Positions 15,592-24,672 of a stretch of DNA of 64,000 nucleotides are shown one piece after another. Source of the DNA: Pseudomonas sp. QS1027 (GTDB taxonomy: Bacteria > Pseudomonadota > Gammaproteobacteria > Pseudomonadales > Pseudomonadaceae). Each line of letters opens with the position of its first letter. Positions within the stretch are counted from its first letter, which is position 1. Below the pieces are notes generated by a model, which saw nothing but the letters and a program-made list of their open reading frames with translations, had not been told where the DNA came from and did not search any database. Location: positions 124,001-188,000 of the forward strand of contig NZ_PHSU01000027.1 of assembly GCF_002814235.1 (NCBI RefSeq). The letters are read 5' to 3'. The position numbers were made by a program, and so were the translations under genes.

Positions 15592-16769
15592 ATGTTCCTG
15601 CTCAACACTAACAGGGCGATATCATCCGGCATCTCCCCTAGCGTGGCCAATCCAAAGACCTGGCGCAAGCCATCCAGGCTGCCCCCGGCTGTTTTTACCA
15701 GTTCAGGTAAAGCAGCCTCTTTCTCTTTGAGTGTATCTTGCTTCAAAAGGTCCAGAATGCCATCAGACATCAGCGTCAAGCTGAACGCCGGCGGCAACTC
15801 CAGGATGTGATCTTCATAGGTGGCCTCGTTGAACAAGCCCACCGGCAAACCACGCCCTTCCAGGTAACGAACGCTGTCCGGGGTGTAGAGCACCGGCAAC
15901 GGCAAATGCCCGCCAATGCTGTAGGTCAGCAAGCCGGTTTCTTCATCGATCACGCCGCCGACCATGGTCACGTGCTTGCCCAGCTTGCAGTTGATCAGGC
16001 CGCGGTTGATATGACCCAGCACTTGCGACGGGGTGAACTCCGGCAAGGTGCCGTTGCGCTTGGATTCGAACAGCAGGCGCGTGGTCATGAATTTCAGCAG
16101 CACGGTGACAAACGCCGACGACGCGCCATGGCCGGACACGTCCGCCAGGTAGAACGCCACGCGGCGCTCATCGACGCGGAAGTAGTCGACGAAATCGCCC
16201 GACAGGTACAACGACGGAATGATCTGGTGCGCGAACTGGAAGTCGTCGATGCTCCACGGGCTGGTCGGCAGCATGTTCATCTGCACCTGGCGACCGGCGT
16301 TCTGGTCTTCCTGGAGCAGGTGCAGGCTGGCTTCGAGCTCGCGGTTGGCGGTTTCCAGCTTCTCGCGGTAGCGCTGGTTCTCCAGCAGCAGGCGCGCACG
16401 ATCCAGCGCCCGGCGCACGGAGTGCTCCAGGACGGCGAGGTCCTCAAGGGGCTTGATCAGGTAGTCGGCAGCGCCCAGGCGCAACGCTTCGACAGCGTCG
16501 TTCATGACGCCCGCGCCGGACACCACGATAACGGGCGTCTGCGGCGACAGGTCGGTCACCTGACGAATCAGCTCGAGGCCGCCCATCTGGGGCATGCGCA
16601 GGTCGCAGATCACCAGATCAGGCTTGGACTGCTCGAATACCTCAAGACCCTGTAAGCCATTACCGGCCTGCAGGACGCTGAATCCGCTGTCTTCCAAGTA
16701 GGCCGCAAGGCTTGCACGCACTACTTCGTCGTCATCAATTATCAGCAGCGTGGCACTGGTTTTTTGCAT
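15588..16769 (-). CDS. rssB: Response regulator with PP2C (SpoIIE-type) phosphatase output
   Basis: The product is 393 residues. An N-terminal receiver domain (1-125) has acidic residues IDDDE, phospho-acceptor Asp56 (DLVICDLRMP) and the conserved Lys in DYLIKPLE. A coiled coil follows (about 125-160). The C-terminal PP2C phosphatase has metal motifs SGDFVDYF, LADVSGHGASSAF and EMPDDIALLVL. Phosphorylation of the receiver should set the activity of the phosphatase on the STAS protein encoded just downstream. Pseudomonas RssB differs from the E. coli RssB adaptor in having an intact phosphatase. No histidine kinase is adjacent. The 277-base gap upstream is shared with the PilZ gene promoter. 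Confidence 0.9.
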   Translation of the reverse strand: MQKTSATLLIIDDDEVVRASLAAYLEDSGFSVLQAGNGLQGLEVFEQSKPDLVICDLRMPQMGGLELIRQVTDLSPQTPVIVVSGAGVMNDAVEALRLGAADYLIKPLEDLAVLEHSVRRALDRARLLLENQRYREKLETANRELEASLHLLQEDQNAGRQVQMNMLPTSPWSIDDFQFAHQIIPSLYLSGDFVDYFRVDERRVAFYLADVSGHGASSAFVTVLLKFMTTRLLFESKRNGTLPEFTPSQVLGHINRGLINCKLGKHVTMVGGVIDEETGLLTYSIGGHLPLPVLYTPDSVRYLEGRGLPVGLFNEATYEDHILELPPAFSLTLMSDGILDLLKQDTLKEKEAALPELVKTAGGSLDGLRQVFGLATLGEMPDDIALLVLSRNI

Positions 16770-17046
16770 GTGGGCAAACGGCGCCAGAATTAGGTTGGCG
16801 TAGACAGCAAGGCAACGTGCCCGACTCGTACTACTGGATTCGCTTTCTAGCCTCTCTGTCCCGAATCGGGTCGGACGATCACGTCCGGTGCATCGGTATC
16901 AGAGGTGCCCTTCTAAGGCGCAGACGGTACTCCCATCCGCCGGGCGTTTCAAGCTCATGCCGATGGTCGCTTGACGTCTTTACACCTCAAATCACCGGGA
17001 GTTATAAGAACAGTGCAAACCACAACGGAATCGAAGGACTGAAGTT

Positions 17047-17343
17047 ATGAGCCGAACCGATCAGGACTATAGTGAAAAGCGTGATTACATCCGCATGCGC
17101 GTCGACGCCGACGTCACGTTGATCCACGCCGGACTGGAGATTTCCGCCACCTGCCTGGACCTCTCGAGCAGCGGCATGCAGATCGCCGCGCCACGGGCCT
17201 TCAAGGCCGGCGACCAGTTGCTGGTGCGTATTGACTCCGATCACCCGGCGCTCAAGGGCCTGGAGGCCGAGACGGAGGTGGTCTGGGTCCATGACGAGGG
17301 CGGCGGCCAGCGGCTGGGGTTGCAGATACTCAAGATGAATTGA
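17047..17343 (+). CDS. PilZ-domain c-di-GMP-binding protein
   Basis: The product is 98 residues, a stand-alone PilZ domain. The two ligand motifs are intact: RxxxR (Arg12-Arg16, KRDYIRMRV) and DxSxxG (Asp38-Gly43, DLSSSG). It should therefore bind cyclic di-GMP and pass the signal to a partner protein that is not identifiable here. The ribosome site (AAGGACTGAAG) lies just before the ATG. It is divergent from rssB and convergent with mlaA, ending at a shared terminator; the position is conserved in other pseudomonads. Confidence 0.93.
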   Translation: MSRTDQDYSEKRDYIRMRVDADVTLIHAGLEISATCLDLSSSGMQIAAPRAFKAGDQLLVRIDSDHPALKGLEAETEVVWVHDEGGGQRLGLQILKMN

Positions 17344-17358
17344 GGACCGGCGGATACG

Positions 17359-17388
17359 AAAAAGGCGACCCCTTGAGGTCGCCTTTTT
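17359..17388. terminator. Bidirectional Rho-independent terminator
   Basis: AAAAAGGCGACC and GGTCGCCTTTTT form a perfect 12-pair stem around the loop CCTTGA. It lies between the convergent PilZ and mlaA genes and serves both strands. Confidence 0.95.
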
Positions 17389-17405
17389 CATTTACCCGGT
17401 GAAAA

Positions 17406-18092
17406 CTAGAAATCGTCTACAACCTTGCCGTCCTTGACCTTGAACTCGCGGTTCTGCAGGTAGGCGTTGCGGATGAAGATGTATTTGTCGCCGGTGATCA
17501 GCTTCTCGCTCGACAACAGGCTGGTGCGCACGTCGATGATGTCCGCGCCAAACGCGATGTTACGCGCCGGAATGTCGTTCATGTAGCGATAGGGTTCGGT
17601 GTAGGTGTCGATGTACAGCGAAGGCGCGTCACGCAAGGTGCTCGGGCCGAAGAACGGGATGACCACGTACGGACCGCTGCCCACGCCCCAGTGTCCCAGG
17701 GTCTGGCCGAAGTCTTCGTCGTTACGCTGCAGCCCCATTTTGGTGCCGACATCGAAGAAACCCGCAACCCCGAAGATGGTGTTGAAGAAGATCCGCGAGG
17801 TGTCCACGCCCGCCGCGTGCGGCTTGAGCTGCAACACGTCGTTGGCGAGGTTTTTCACGTCGCCCAGGTTGCGGAACATGTTGTGGATGCCGTCGACCAC
17901 GAACTGCGGCGTCACCGCCTGGTAACCCTGGGCCAGTGGTTTCAGTGCGTAGGTGTCGAGCACATCGTTGAACTTGAAGATAGGGCGGTTGACGCTCTCC
18001 CACGGATCTTCGTCTGCCGCCTGTGCGGCAAATGGCACCAGCGCAACGCTGGCACACAGGGACAGTTGAGCTAGACGATTGATCCAGCGCAT
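17406..18092 (-). CDS. mlaA: MlaA/VacJ, outer-membrane component of phospholipid retrograde transport
   Basis: Removes misplaced phospholipids from the outer leaflet of the outer membrane and hands them to MlaC. The product is 228 residues. The family signature DPWESVNRPIFKFND comes directly after the signal peptide. The export signal MRWINRLAQLSLCASVALVP ends in AAQAADEDPW, a signal peptidase I site; no lipobox cysteine follows, so unlike E. coli MlaA this form would not be lipidated. Later motifs (FGVAGFFDVGTKMGL, GHWGVGSGPYVVIPFFGPST) are those of the family. The gene stands alone, as in other pseudomonads where mlaA is unlinked from mlaFEDCB. Confidence 0.93.
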   Translation of the reverse strand: MRWINRLAQLSLCASVALVPFAAQAADEDPWESVNRPIFKFNDVLDTYALKPLAQGYQAVTPQFVVDGIHNMFRNLGDVKNLANDVLQLKPHAAGVDTSRIFFNTIFGVAGFFDVGTKMGLQRNDEDFGQTLGHWGVGSGPYVVIPFFGPSTLRDAPSLYIDTYTEPYRYMNDIPARNIAFGADIIDVRTSLLSSEKLITGDKYIFIRNAYLQNREFKVKDGKVVDDF

Positions 18093-18229
18093 AAAAAGAA
18101 CTCCTTGGATAAAACGGGGCTGAGCAACCGGGCCCTCGAAAAGCGGCCAGTATAAAGCGGATAACTTCGATTAGGCAGTCTGGTCGAGACAAGTCCTACA
18201 AAGATTTACAGATTCAGGGCGCGGGGTCC

Positions 18230-18258
18230 CCGTCATCCAACTGTCATGGCGGTGTCTT
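18230..18258 (+). promoter_or_regulatory. Pho-box-like site with three 11-base repeats
   Basis: Three heptamers are spaced by exactly four bases: CCGTCAT (18230-18236), CTGTCAT (18241-18247) and GTGTCTT (18252-18258). The PhoB consensus is CTGTCAT repeated every 11 bases, so the match is perfect in the centre, one off on the left and two off on the right. It ends 30 bases before the ATG of the HAD-like gene, where a PhoB-activated promoter would place its -35 replacement. A TCATTT near 18270 may be the -10. Confidence 0.55.
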
Positions 18259-18288
18259 AACCTGCGGAGTCATTTCAGGGACGTTGCC

Positions 18289-18900
18289 ATGCCATTACCC
18301 GCTGCCGTACCGCTGCCCGCGCCCACCGCCCTGCTCTTCGGCTTGACCGGTTGCCTGGTGGATTTCGGCGCCCGCGCCCGCCCTCACCTGGACCCGGGCG
18401 AGCACAACCACGCGACACCGGGTGCACTGGACGTCCTCCAAGGCCTACAGCAACGCGGTGTACCTTGTGTCTGGCTGGATGAATTGCCCCACACGATCAG
18501 CCAACCCCTCGCCGCAACCCTGCCGAGTTGGGTCAAGGCCTCCCTCACCCCCGCCAATTGCGCCCAATGGCCGGCGCCCAACGCCTGCTGGCATGCGCTG
18601 ATGACCCTCGGCGTGGGCCAACTGGACGGCTGCGTGCTGGTCAGCGGCGAACCCCGCCTGCTGCAATCGGGCCTGAATGCCGGGCTCTGGACCATCGGCC
18701 TGGCTTCCTGCGGGCCCTTGTGCGGCCTGTCGCCCGTGGAATGGCAGGCGCTGCCGCAAAAGGAACGGGAGCGCAAACGCGGCAAGGCCACCGTCGAGCT
18801 GTTCGGCCTGGGCGTGCACTCGGTGATCGATCACCTGGGCGAACTGTCGACCTGCCTGGACGATATCGCCCTGCGCCGGCTCAAGGGCGAGAAGCCCTGA
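18289..18900 (+). CDS. HAD-superfamily protein, phosphonatase-like, lacking the catalytic Asp
   Basis: The product is 203 residues. Its N-terminal motif LLFGLTGCLVDFG aligns with the motif I of phosphonoacetaldehyde hydrolase (hhhDWAGTxVDFG). The nucleophilic Asp is replaced by Gly and the second acidic/Ala position by Thr, so phosphatase or phosphonatase chemistry is not expected. The cap and core outline of the family is kept (TPGALDVLQGLQQRGVPCVW, then CVLVSGEPRLLQSGLNAGLW and a C-terminal FGLGVHSVIDHLGEL). I recall a P. aeruginosa homologue (PA2803) described as a non-canonical member of the phosphonatase group. A Pho-box-like site upstream suggests induction on phosphate starvation. The role may be binding or regulation. 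Confidence 0.75.
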   Translation: MPLPAAVPLPAPTALLFGLTGCLVDFGARARPHLDPGEHNHATPGALDVLQGLQQRGVPCVWLDELPHTISQPLAATLPSWVKASLTPANCAQWPAPNACWHALMTLGVGQLDGCVLVSGEPRLLQSGLNAGLWTIGLASCGPLCGLSPVEWQALPQKERERKRGKATVELFGLGVHSVIDHLGELSTCLDDIALRRLKGEKP

Positions 18901-19024
18901 CACGGCGATCTTGATCAAGGTCATGCAGGCCGCGCGCGAGTGGATTACTCTGACATCAGGTACAGACCTTTATCGCCACATGGCGGTCTATGTGCCAGAG
19001 ATTATCCAAAGAGGAAGCACCACA

Positions 19025-19288
19025 ATGCCTGCCCGCGAACTGCAAGACCAACTCAATACCCTGCGCGAGCAACTGGAGCAGAATCCACCTCTCTCACCGG
19101 AAGAGCGTGAACACCTGCACGTGCTGATGCAGCAGATCGACGCACAAATCAAACTGGAAACCTCCACCCAGGACGCCAACCTGGCGGATGGCGTCAACCT
19201 CGCCGTGGAGCGCTTCGAGCTCGAACACCCGGCCATCGCCGTGACCTTGCGCAGTATCGTGCAAACCCTGGGCAATATCGGTATCTGA
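19025..19288 (+). CDS. DUF4404 family protein
   Basis: The product is 87 residues, helical: MPARELQDQLNTLREQLEQN, then PPLSPEEREHLHVLMQQIDA and AVERFELEHPAIAVTLRSIV. This is the pattern of the DUF4404 proteins found next to the HAD gene in pseudomonads; their function is unknown. A GAGGAAG ribosome site lies 8 bases before the ATG; the longer frame from 18911 is not supported. It is 124 bases downstream of the HAD-like gene and could be in the same transcript. Confidence 0.8.
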   Translation: MPARELQDQLNTLREQLEQNPPLSPEEREHLHVLMQQIDAQIKLETSTQDANLADGVNLAVERFELEHPAIAVTLRSIVQTLGNIGI

Positions 19289-19303
19289 ACAGGGCTACGC
19301 ACC

Positions 19304-19350
19304 AACCCGTCCCCTGCGAGACAGCCGAAACTGTTTTCCTGGGGCGGGTT
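19304..19350. terminator. Possible hairpin between convergent genes
   Basis: AACCCG(T)CCCC at 19304-19314 pairs with GGGGCGGGTT at 19341-19350 with one bulged base, and an inner ACAG/CTGT stem sits in the loop. There is no long T run, so termination is plausible but not certain. It abuts the stop codon of the NEL ligase gene. Confidence 0.4.
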
Positions 19351-22300
19351 TCACAGGTCTGAACTCTCGGGCATCTGAGAACGGTCCAGCGCTCGCTGGG
19401 TAATCCGTACCTCCCCGGCTTTTCGCTGACGATCGATCTCTTCGAGCGCCCGTTCATACACCGTATCGTCCATTTCCCGGCCGATGGGAATGTCCGCCGC
19501 GGCGATACCCAAGACACTTGCCCCCTGCCACACCGTCGCGGTCCAAGTGGCGATTTCCGGCGGCGAGGCTTGCGGCTGCCGTGCCAGCTCCTCCAGCGCC
19601 TCACGCAGTTCTTCCAGGGTTTGCAACTGCTCCTGTGCAACAGCCCCGTGGCGCTGCGTCTCGGGCAGGGTCTTCAGGTAATCCTTCCAGACCGGTTGTT
19701 CAAGCAGCAGCTCGACCTGTCTGCCCGGCACTGTCTCGGCCGCCAGGATCCGATCACCCGCTTCCCGGGTCATCTCCCGGGTGACGTTGCTGCTCCCCCG
19801 ATACAGCATGGACAAAGGTTGCCAAGGGAGCATCAGGCGCACAGCGAGATCGACACGGTAGGCCAGGTAGATCTCGACTTCATCGACATGGGGCCAGCGT
19901 TCATCGGCGGCCTCGGCGGCCACACGCCCTGCGGCCTCGATGTCGGCCTCGCTCTGGTGACGCTCACGCGCCGCGGCCATGGCCTGCGCCCTGGCATCCT
20001 CGATGCGGGCGGCCCTGGCAATCTCCTGGCTGGAGGTTTCGACTTTGGAGATATCGTTCAGTTGCGCCAACCGCGAGCGTCCCCGGGCCAAGGCCAGGTA
20101 CGCCGCTTCCCTGGCATCGCCCACCAGTTGATCCGCCTCGTAGAGCAATACCTCGCCGCCCAACCGGCTGAACACCTCGGTAAACCCATCGGCACAGGTG
20201 TCCAGGTCGGTCGTCCAGTCGAACAGGATCTGGCGCAAGCGGGTGCTGGCAGTCGCCGCCTCGATCATTCGCCAGACGCGCCGGCTCAACTGCCCCCGGT
20301 ATTCGATGCGATAGTCCGCCGAGGAACGCAGTGCGGCAATCGACTCGAGGAAGGTTCCGCTCCCAGGCTCCTGGGCCACCATGTCCCACAACGCCCTTTT
20401 GCGCTCCTGCTCCTCAATCGAAAAACTGCTGTCCAGCCAGTTCTCCACGAAAGGCGTCAGCTTCGGCACCCCCTGTTCCGGGGCGTCGATGTCCCCCGGC
20501 AAGGCGAAACGTATCGAGGGTCGATCAATGAACCGGGCAATCATATAGCGTGTCGTGTCATCAAACGGATTACCGTAAAGCAATACCGTTCGCATCCTGC
20601 GACTGCTCAGGCTGAAAAAGCTCCAGGGGATGGAGGTCAATTGGTTTCCCTGCAAATCCAGCACCGCCAGGTCGAGCAGTTCCAGCGCCCCGGTCGGCCA
20701 GGCGGACAAGCCGGTACGCTGCAACTGGAGCCCTTGCAGCTGGAGCATGCCCCTGGCGCTGAACAGCCCCAGGGGGTTGCCGTCCAGGTTCAGGCGCCTC
20801 AGGCGCGTCATACTGCGCAATTGCTGCCCCAGCAACGGGGTCCAGACGATCCGGTTGTCGTTGAGCTGCAACCTGCGCAGCTCCCCCATCCCACCAAGGC
20901 TTGAAGGCAACTGCGTCAGCCTGCCCCCGGTGATCTGCAACTCACGCAGCTTGGGAAACCGCTTGAGAAAGGCATCGAAGTCACGGCGCTCCCGACGTCC
21001 GACCACCGCCAGCTTCAATGAGACCACATGCTCGAAACTGCCCTCTTCCAGTTCAGGCAGCTTCAGCAGGTGCTCCCTCGACAGGTCAAGCTCATACCCC
21101 AGCGGTTGGCCGTTGGCATCGAGCACAAGCTCTGACTCTCGGCGCCAGCACTTTTTTATCCGCTCCACTACCCGTGCCTTGGAAGCCCTGCCGACCAGCC
21201 AATTACCGACTCCGCCACTGCCATGCTCATACTCACTGTCGATGCGCCAGTATTCGAGCATCAGTTTCAGTTTGTGGTACTCGACCTGCTGCTTCTTGAG
21301 GACCTTCAGGAACGCCTTGTCATCCAGCCCTTCAAGGGACAGGAACCGGCGAACCGTCTCCAGGTCCTTGCCGGGATAAAGCTTGTCCACCAGCAGCCGC
21401 AAATGGCTCGGCGATACGGCCTGCGTACTCTTCACCCCACCGAGCGGATAACCGAATCGCCCGTCGCTCAAACGCATGGGCGAGCTGAATCCGGGCTTGA
21501 TCGCTTGTATGTTCAGCAACGCACGAACGCGCGCGCGCGACAGCATCAGGCGGCTCACCACCGCCTGTTTGAACAACTGCGGGCGGGTGCTGCGCGAAAA
21601 ACCGAGTGCCCGCAGTTCGTTATCCGGCAGAGCCTGCAATAACGCCACCTGGAGGTTGCCAGGCCGGTCCTGCCCTTCAATCTCATACCCCCCCGACTTG
21701 CGCACCAACGCCAGGGGGGCTTCGGATGAGGTCGTCCCCAGGCTGTCGACCAGGCGTCGCCCACCCGGGGCCAGTGCGGAAGGCTCATACAGCTCGATGC
21801 GCAGGCCGTTCGACCAGCCCGGCAGGTTTTCCAGTGAATGCAGGAACAACCGGTCACTGTCCAGGCTGACCGATGACTCGATGAAAAGCCCTTCATAGGC
21901 CCGCGCGATACGGACCTGTTGCGCATACCAGCGACTCTCCTCAGCCAAGCGCAGCGGCACCCTCCCCGCTTCCAGCGACGCGACTTCATAGCCGTTGGCC
22001 GCGCTGACCAACTCATCGGCAATTACCGTCGGCAAGATGGACCTGTCTTGCTTGAACAAGGCGACAAAGGCATTTCGCGAGCGGGTACGAAACTCGTAAT
22101 AGGCCTCGAACAGCGCACTGCGCTGGTTCTGCGCCTCGGCGGCAAGCCGCCGGTTCAACGCCGACAGCTGTTCCGCGCGGCTCAACCGCGCCTCACCCGG
22201 CCGACGCCCGAGCAGGATATTGACGTCGTCAGGGTCAAGCCCCTGCAACACCACGTTCAGCAGTTCGGCGTCACGTATCTGGGCTTCGCTGACGATCACC

Positions 22301-24402
22301 ACCGGCAACCCCGCGTTAGCCACCGGGCCATATTCCTTCAACACCCGCCCCTCGCGATTGACGAAGCGCAAGACCTTGGTCGGCGGCCACAAGGCCTCCA
22401 GCAACTGTTCCTGGATACGCCAATCGACAACGCCGCCATTGGTGGTACCAGTCTCGATAAACCGCTGGATATCCGCATCGACCCTGAAGCGCTCCACCGT
22501 ATCGCTCAGCAGCGCCGGCCGGCTTGTCTGGTCCAGGTAGATCGGACGCAACTGATCGGCCTCCACGCCGCTGATGGTCATGATGCGAGTCGCCTGCTCC
22601 GGGGAAAAGTCCGCCAGGTCAGGCCCCAGGCGTTTGAACAGCGTGAATGCGTCCCAGCGCAACGGCTCCTCCAACTCATGGGTCCAGGCGCCTGAACCGT
22701 TATGGCTGAACAACGGCGAATAGGTCGCCCGGGTGGGATGCTCGGCGCGAAACTCATGGCTGACGCGACTGGGCTTGAGCTTGTAGTAGTCGCCGTCCAG
22801 ATCCAGGAAAGTATTGCCATTGCGCAGGTGCAGTCCTGATTCGTCAGGCTTGAGTCCCTCGGGCAAGGCCGGCTGATGTCGATAGGGCGCCAAGTCGGCT
22901 TTCCATAACCGGTCTCCCCCATCCGGCAGCTTGACCCGCTTGAGGGAGTCAATAAAAGCCGCCGCTTCGTCGTCGCGCGCCAAGACCTGCATGAAGGCAC
23001 CGAGCTCCAGGTTCAGCACCACACCGAGAAACACCAGCACGGCCTGCTTCTTGTCGCTGTGTTCCCATTCTTCGATCCCCTCGTAAAGCTGGACCATCAT
23101 CTGGGCACCGGCCACCGTCAGCATCGCCTCACCGAGTCCGGGCACGAAAAACAGCAGATTGACACCCCAGTCCAGAAAGGCATGCCAGCGAGCGCTACGG
23201 GCCTTCTTGTCTTCCGCGTCCGTCGATACCGCCAGCATCCGGGCATCATCGAGCATCTTGTCGGTGTGCTGCACATAAAGCTCGAAGAAGGGATCTCCGG
23301 TTATTTGCGCGAGCTGGAGTTGCAGGCGCGCCTGCTCATCGGGCGCACGCCGGCGCGTCTCGGTACTCAAGGGATTCAGGCGCTCGTTCAACGCGGTGAA
23401 AAACACCGGTTGCGTGCGCAAATGGAGGTAGCGTCGAAACTCCTGCAGATAACCCTGGTCGCGCAACCTGCGCCTGAGGTCATCCTCGAAGGCCGCCAGG
23501 CTGGAATACTGCTTGAGCGCCTGCTCGGAATCGCCGGACAGGTACACCACACAAGGACAAGACTCGCGGGCGGCCGCGACATCGAAACGGATCAGCAGCA
23601 CGCCCTTGAGCAAGGCGCCTCGATAGCCGCTTTCGGGAATACGTACATCGAGCATCTTGAGCTCATGAAACTGCACGGCGTGCAGGCTCCAGAGAGGGCT
23701 TGAACTTCCGCCAACCCATTGCTTGAGCATCCGGTAAGCCGAGTCGTCGATATGCCCTTTCATCACGGCGATATCGGCCTGGAGCGCCAATTCGGAGACC
23801 TCGTGAGCCACGAACAATCGACGAAACTCATCGTCGCGTTGCCCGGAAGCACTCTTGCGCAACAGAAAAGACTCAATATGTTCTTTATATTTCCCGCCCA
23901 GATCCAGCTCACGGCATAACCGCGCGAACGCCCGTGGCGTAAAGGCCTTCAGCAAGACACCTTGCCCTTTGCGAAGTATCTGCGAACCTCGATCGAAGCC
24001 AAAGTAAGTCGTTTCACTTTCTTCGAAGTTCTGCAAGGCCGCCTGTAACAGCGTCTGTTGCGTGAGCGTTTGCTGATACGGCGTGGAGGGTGTTTGTGCC
24101 GCCAGGATATGCACATGCCTGAGCTGGTCTTCATACACATCCAGACCCGTGCCGAACTCATTGTCCAGGGCACGTTGCAAGCGCGGTGCGGCAAAGTCCT
24201 CCGGGCTCTGCAAGCCCTCCAGATAAGCGCTCAAATCGGCTTTGTTCGCCTGATTGCGGCGCATGTTGTCCACATAGGAACTACGGGGTTCGAAGGGCGC
24301 GTCCTTCAGCCAGTCCGGCAGTCGGCTTTTCACCAGGGTGAAATATTCTTCCCCCTCAACAGCCACTGCAACATCCGATGTTTCAAGCGCGGAAACAGCC
24401 AT
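19351..24402 (-). CDS. NEL-type E3 ubiquitin ligase with dermonecrotic-toxin-like N-terminus and leucine-rich repeats
   Basis: A candidate effector of 1,683 residues (from ATG 24402; a TTG two codons earlier is also possible). The first 480 or so residues resemble the dermonecrotic-toxin-like domain (DUF6543) of large Pseudomonas proteins and contain two hydrophobic stretches (LLFFVPGLGEAMLTVAGAQM and VLVFLGVVLNLELGAFMQVL). Leucine-rich repeats occupy about 1120-1285 (for example LRELQITGGRLTQLPSSLGG and LRRLNLDGNPLGLF). A C-terminal NEL domain (about 1320-1640) follows. The NEL catalytic CxD motif is intact: Cys1403 and Asp1405 in DTCADGFTEVFSRL. In IpaH/SspH/SlrP this Cys carries ubiquitin in the host cell. 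There are no secretion or chaperone genes nearby. It has its own AT-rich promoter region and no operon partner. Confidence 0.88.
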   Translation of the reverse strand: MAVSALETSDVAVAVEGEEYFTLVKSRLPDWLKDAPFEPRSSYVDNMRRNQANKADLSAYLEGLQSPEDFAAPRLQRALDNEFGTGLDVYEDQLRHVHILAAQTPSTPYQQTLTQQTLLQAALQNFEESETTYFGFDRGSQILRKGQGVLLKAFTPRAFARLCRELDLGGKYKEHIESFLLRKSASGQRDDEFRRLFVAHEVSELALQADIAVMKGHIDDSAYRMLKQWVGGSSSPLWSLHAVQFHELKMLDVRIPESGYRGALLKGVLLIRFDVAAARESCPCVVYLSGDSEQALKQYSSLAAFEDDLRRRLRDQGYLQEFRRYLHLRTQPVFFTALNERLNPLSTETRRRAPDEQARLQLQLAQITGDPFFELYVQHTDKMLDDARMLAVSTDAEDKKARSARWHAFLDWGVNLLFFVPGLGEAMLTVAGAQMMVQLYEGIEEWEHSDKKQAVLVFLGVVLNLELGAFMQVLARDDEAAAFIDSLKRVKLPDGGDRLWKADLAPYRHQPALPEGLKPDESGLHLRNGNTFLDLDGDYYKLKPSRVSHEFRAEHPTRATYSPLFSHNGSGAWTHELEEPLRWDAFTLFKRLGPDLADFSPEQATRIMTISGVEADQLRPIYLDQTSRPALLSDTVERFRVDADIQRFIETGTTNGGVVDWRIQEQLLEALWPPTKVLRFVNREGRVLKEYGPVANAGLPVVIVSEAQIRDAELLNVVLQGLDPDDVNILLGRRPGEARLSRAEQLSALNRRLAAEAQNQRSALFEAYYEFRTRSRNAFVALFKQDRSILPTVIADELVSAANGYEVASLEAGRVPLRLAEESRWYAQQVRIARAYEGLFIESSVSLDSDRLFLHSLENLPGWSNGLRIELYEPSALAPGGRRLVDSLGTTSSEAPLALVRKSGGYEIEGQDRPGNLQVALLQALPDNELRALGFSRSTRPQLFKQAVVSRLMLSRARVRALLNIQAIKPGFSSPMRLSDGRFGYPLGGVKSTQAVSPSHLRLLVDKLYPGKDLETVRRFLSLEGLDDKAFLKVLKKQQVEYHKLKLMLEYWRIDSEYEHGSGGVGNWLVGRASKARVVERIKKCWRRESELVLDANGQPLGYELDLSREHLLKLPELEEGSFEHVVSLKLAVVGRRERRDFDAFLKRFPKLRELQITGGRLTQLPSSLGGMGELRRLQLNDNRIVWTPLLGQQLRSMTRLRRLNLDGNPLGLFSARGMLQLQGLQLQRTGLSAWPTGALELLDLAVLDLQGNQLTSIPWSFFSLSSRRMRTVLLYGNPFDDTTRYMIARFIDRPSIRFALPGDIDAPEQGVPKLTPFVENWLDSSFSIEEQERKRALWDMVAQEPGSGTFLESIAALRSSADYRIEYRGQLSRRVWRMIEAATASTRLRQILFDWTTDLDTCADGFTEVFSRLGGEVLLYEADQLVGDAREAAYLALARGRSRLAQLNDISKVETSSQEIARAARIEDARAQAMAAARERHQSEADIEAAGRVAAEAADERWPHVDEVEIYLAYRVDLAVRLMLPWQPLSMLYRGSSNVTREMTREAGDRILAAETVPGRQVELLLEQPVWKDYLKTLPETQRHGAVAQEQLQTLEELREALEELARQPQASPPEIATWTATVWQGASVLGIAAADIPIGREMDDTVYERALEEIDRQRKAGEVRITQRALDRSQMPESSDL

Positions 24403-24616
24403 TTCCAAAAAACCTTAAATAACTTAAACACCCTTATACTAATCTTCATCCACGCGATAAAAAGTTCAAATAATCAATCGCTTCCTCTACTTTCCAATCT
24501 ACATTACTTACCCATGACATATCTATTAACGCCCTTCAACAGTTCAACCCGTGAACGGTTTTTCGGTTGATCACAGCACGCTTATAAAACCGCAAACATT
24601 CTTATATCGCCCCCAC

Positions 24617-24650
24617 AAAAAAGCCCCGACTCTCACGAGCCGGGGCTTTT
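24617..24650 (-). terminator. Rho-independent terminator of gdhB
   Basis: On the minus strand AAAAGCCCCGgCTC pairs with GAGtCGGGGCTTTT, followed by more T. It lies 23 bases after the gdhB stop. The remaining 214 bases up to the NEL ligase gene are AT-rich and presumably hold its promoter. Confidence 0.92.
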
Positions 24651-24672
24651 GGTTACCACTTGCTTCAGGCTA

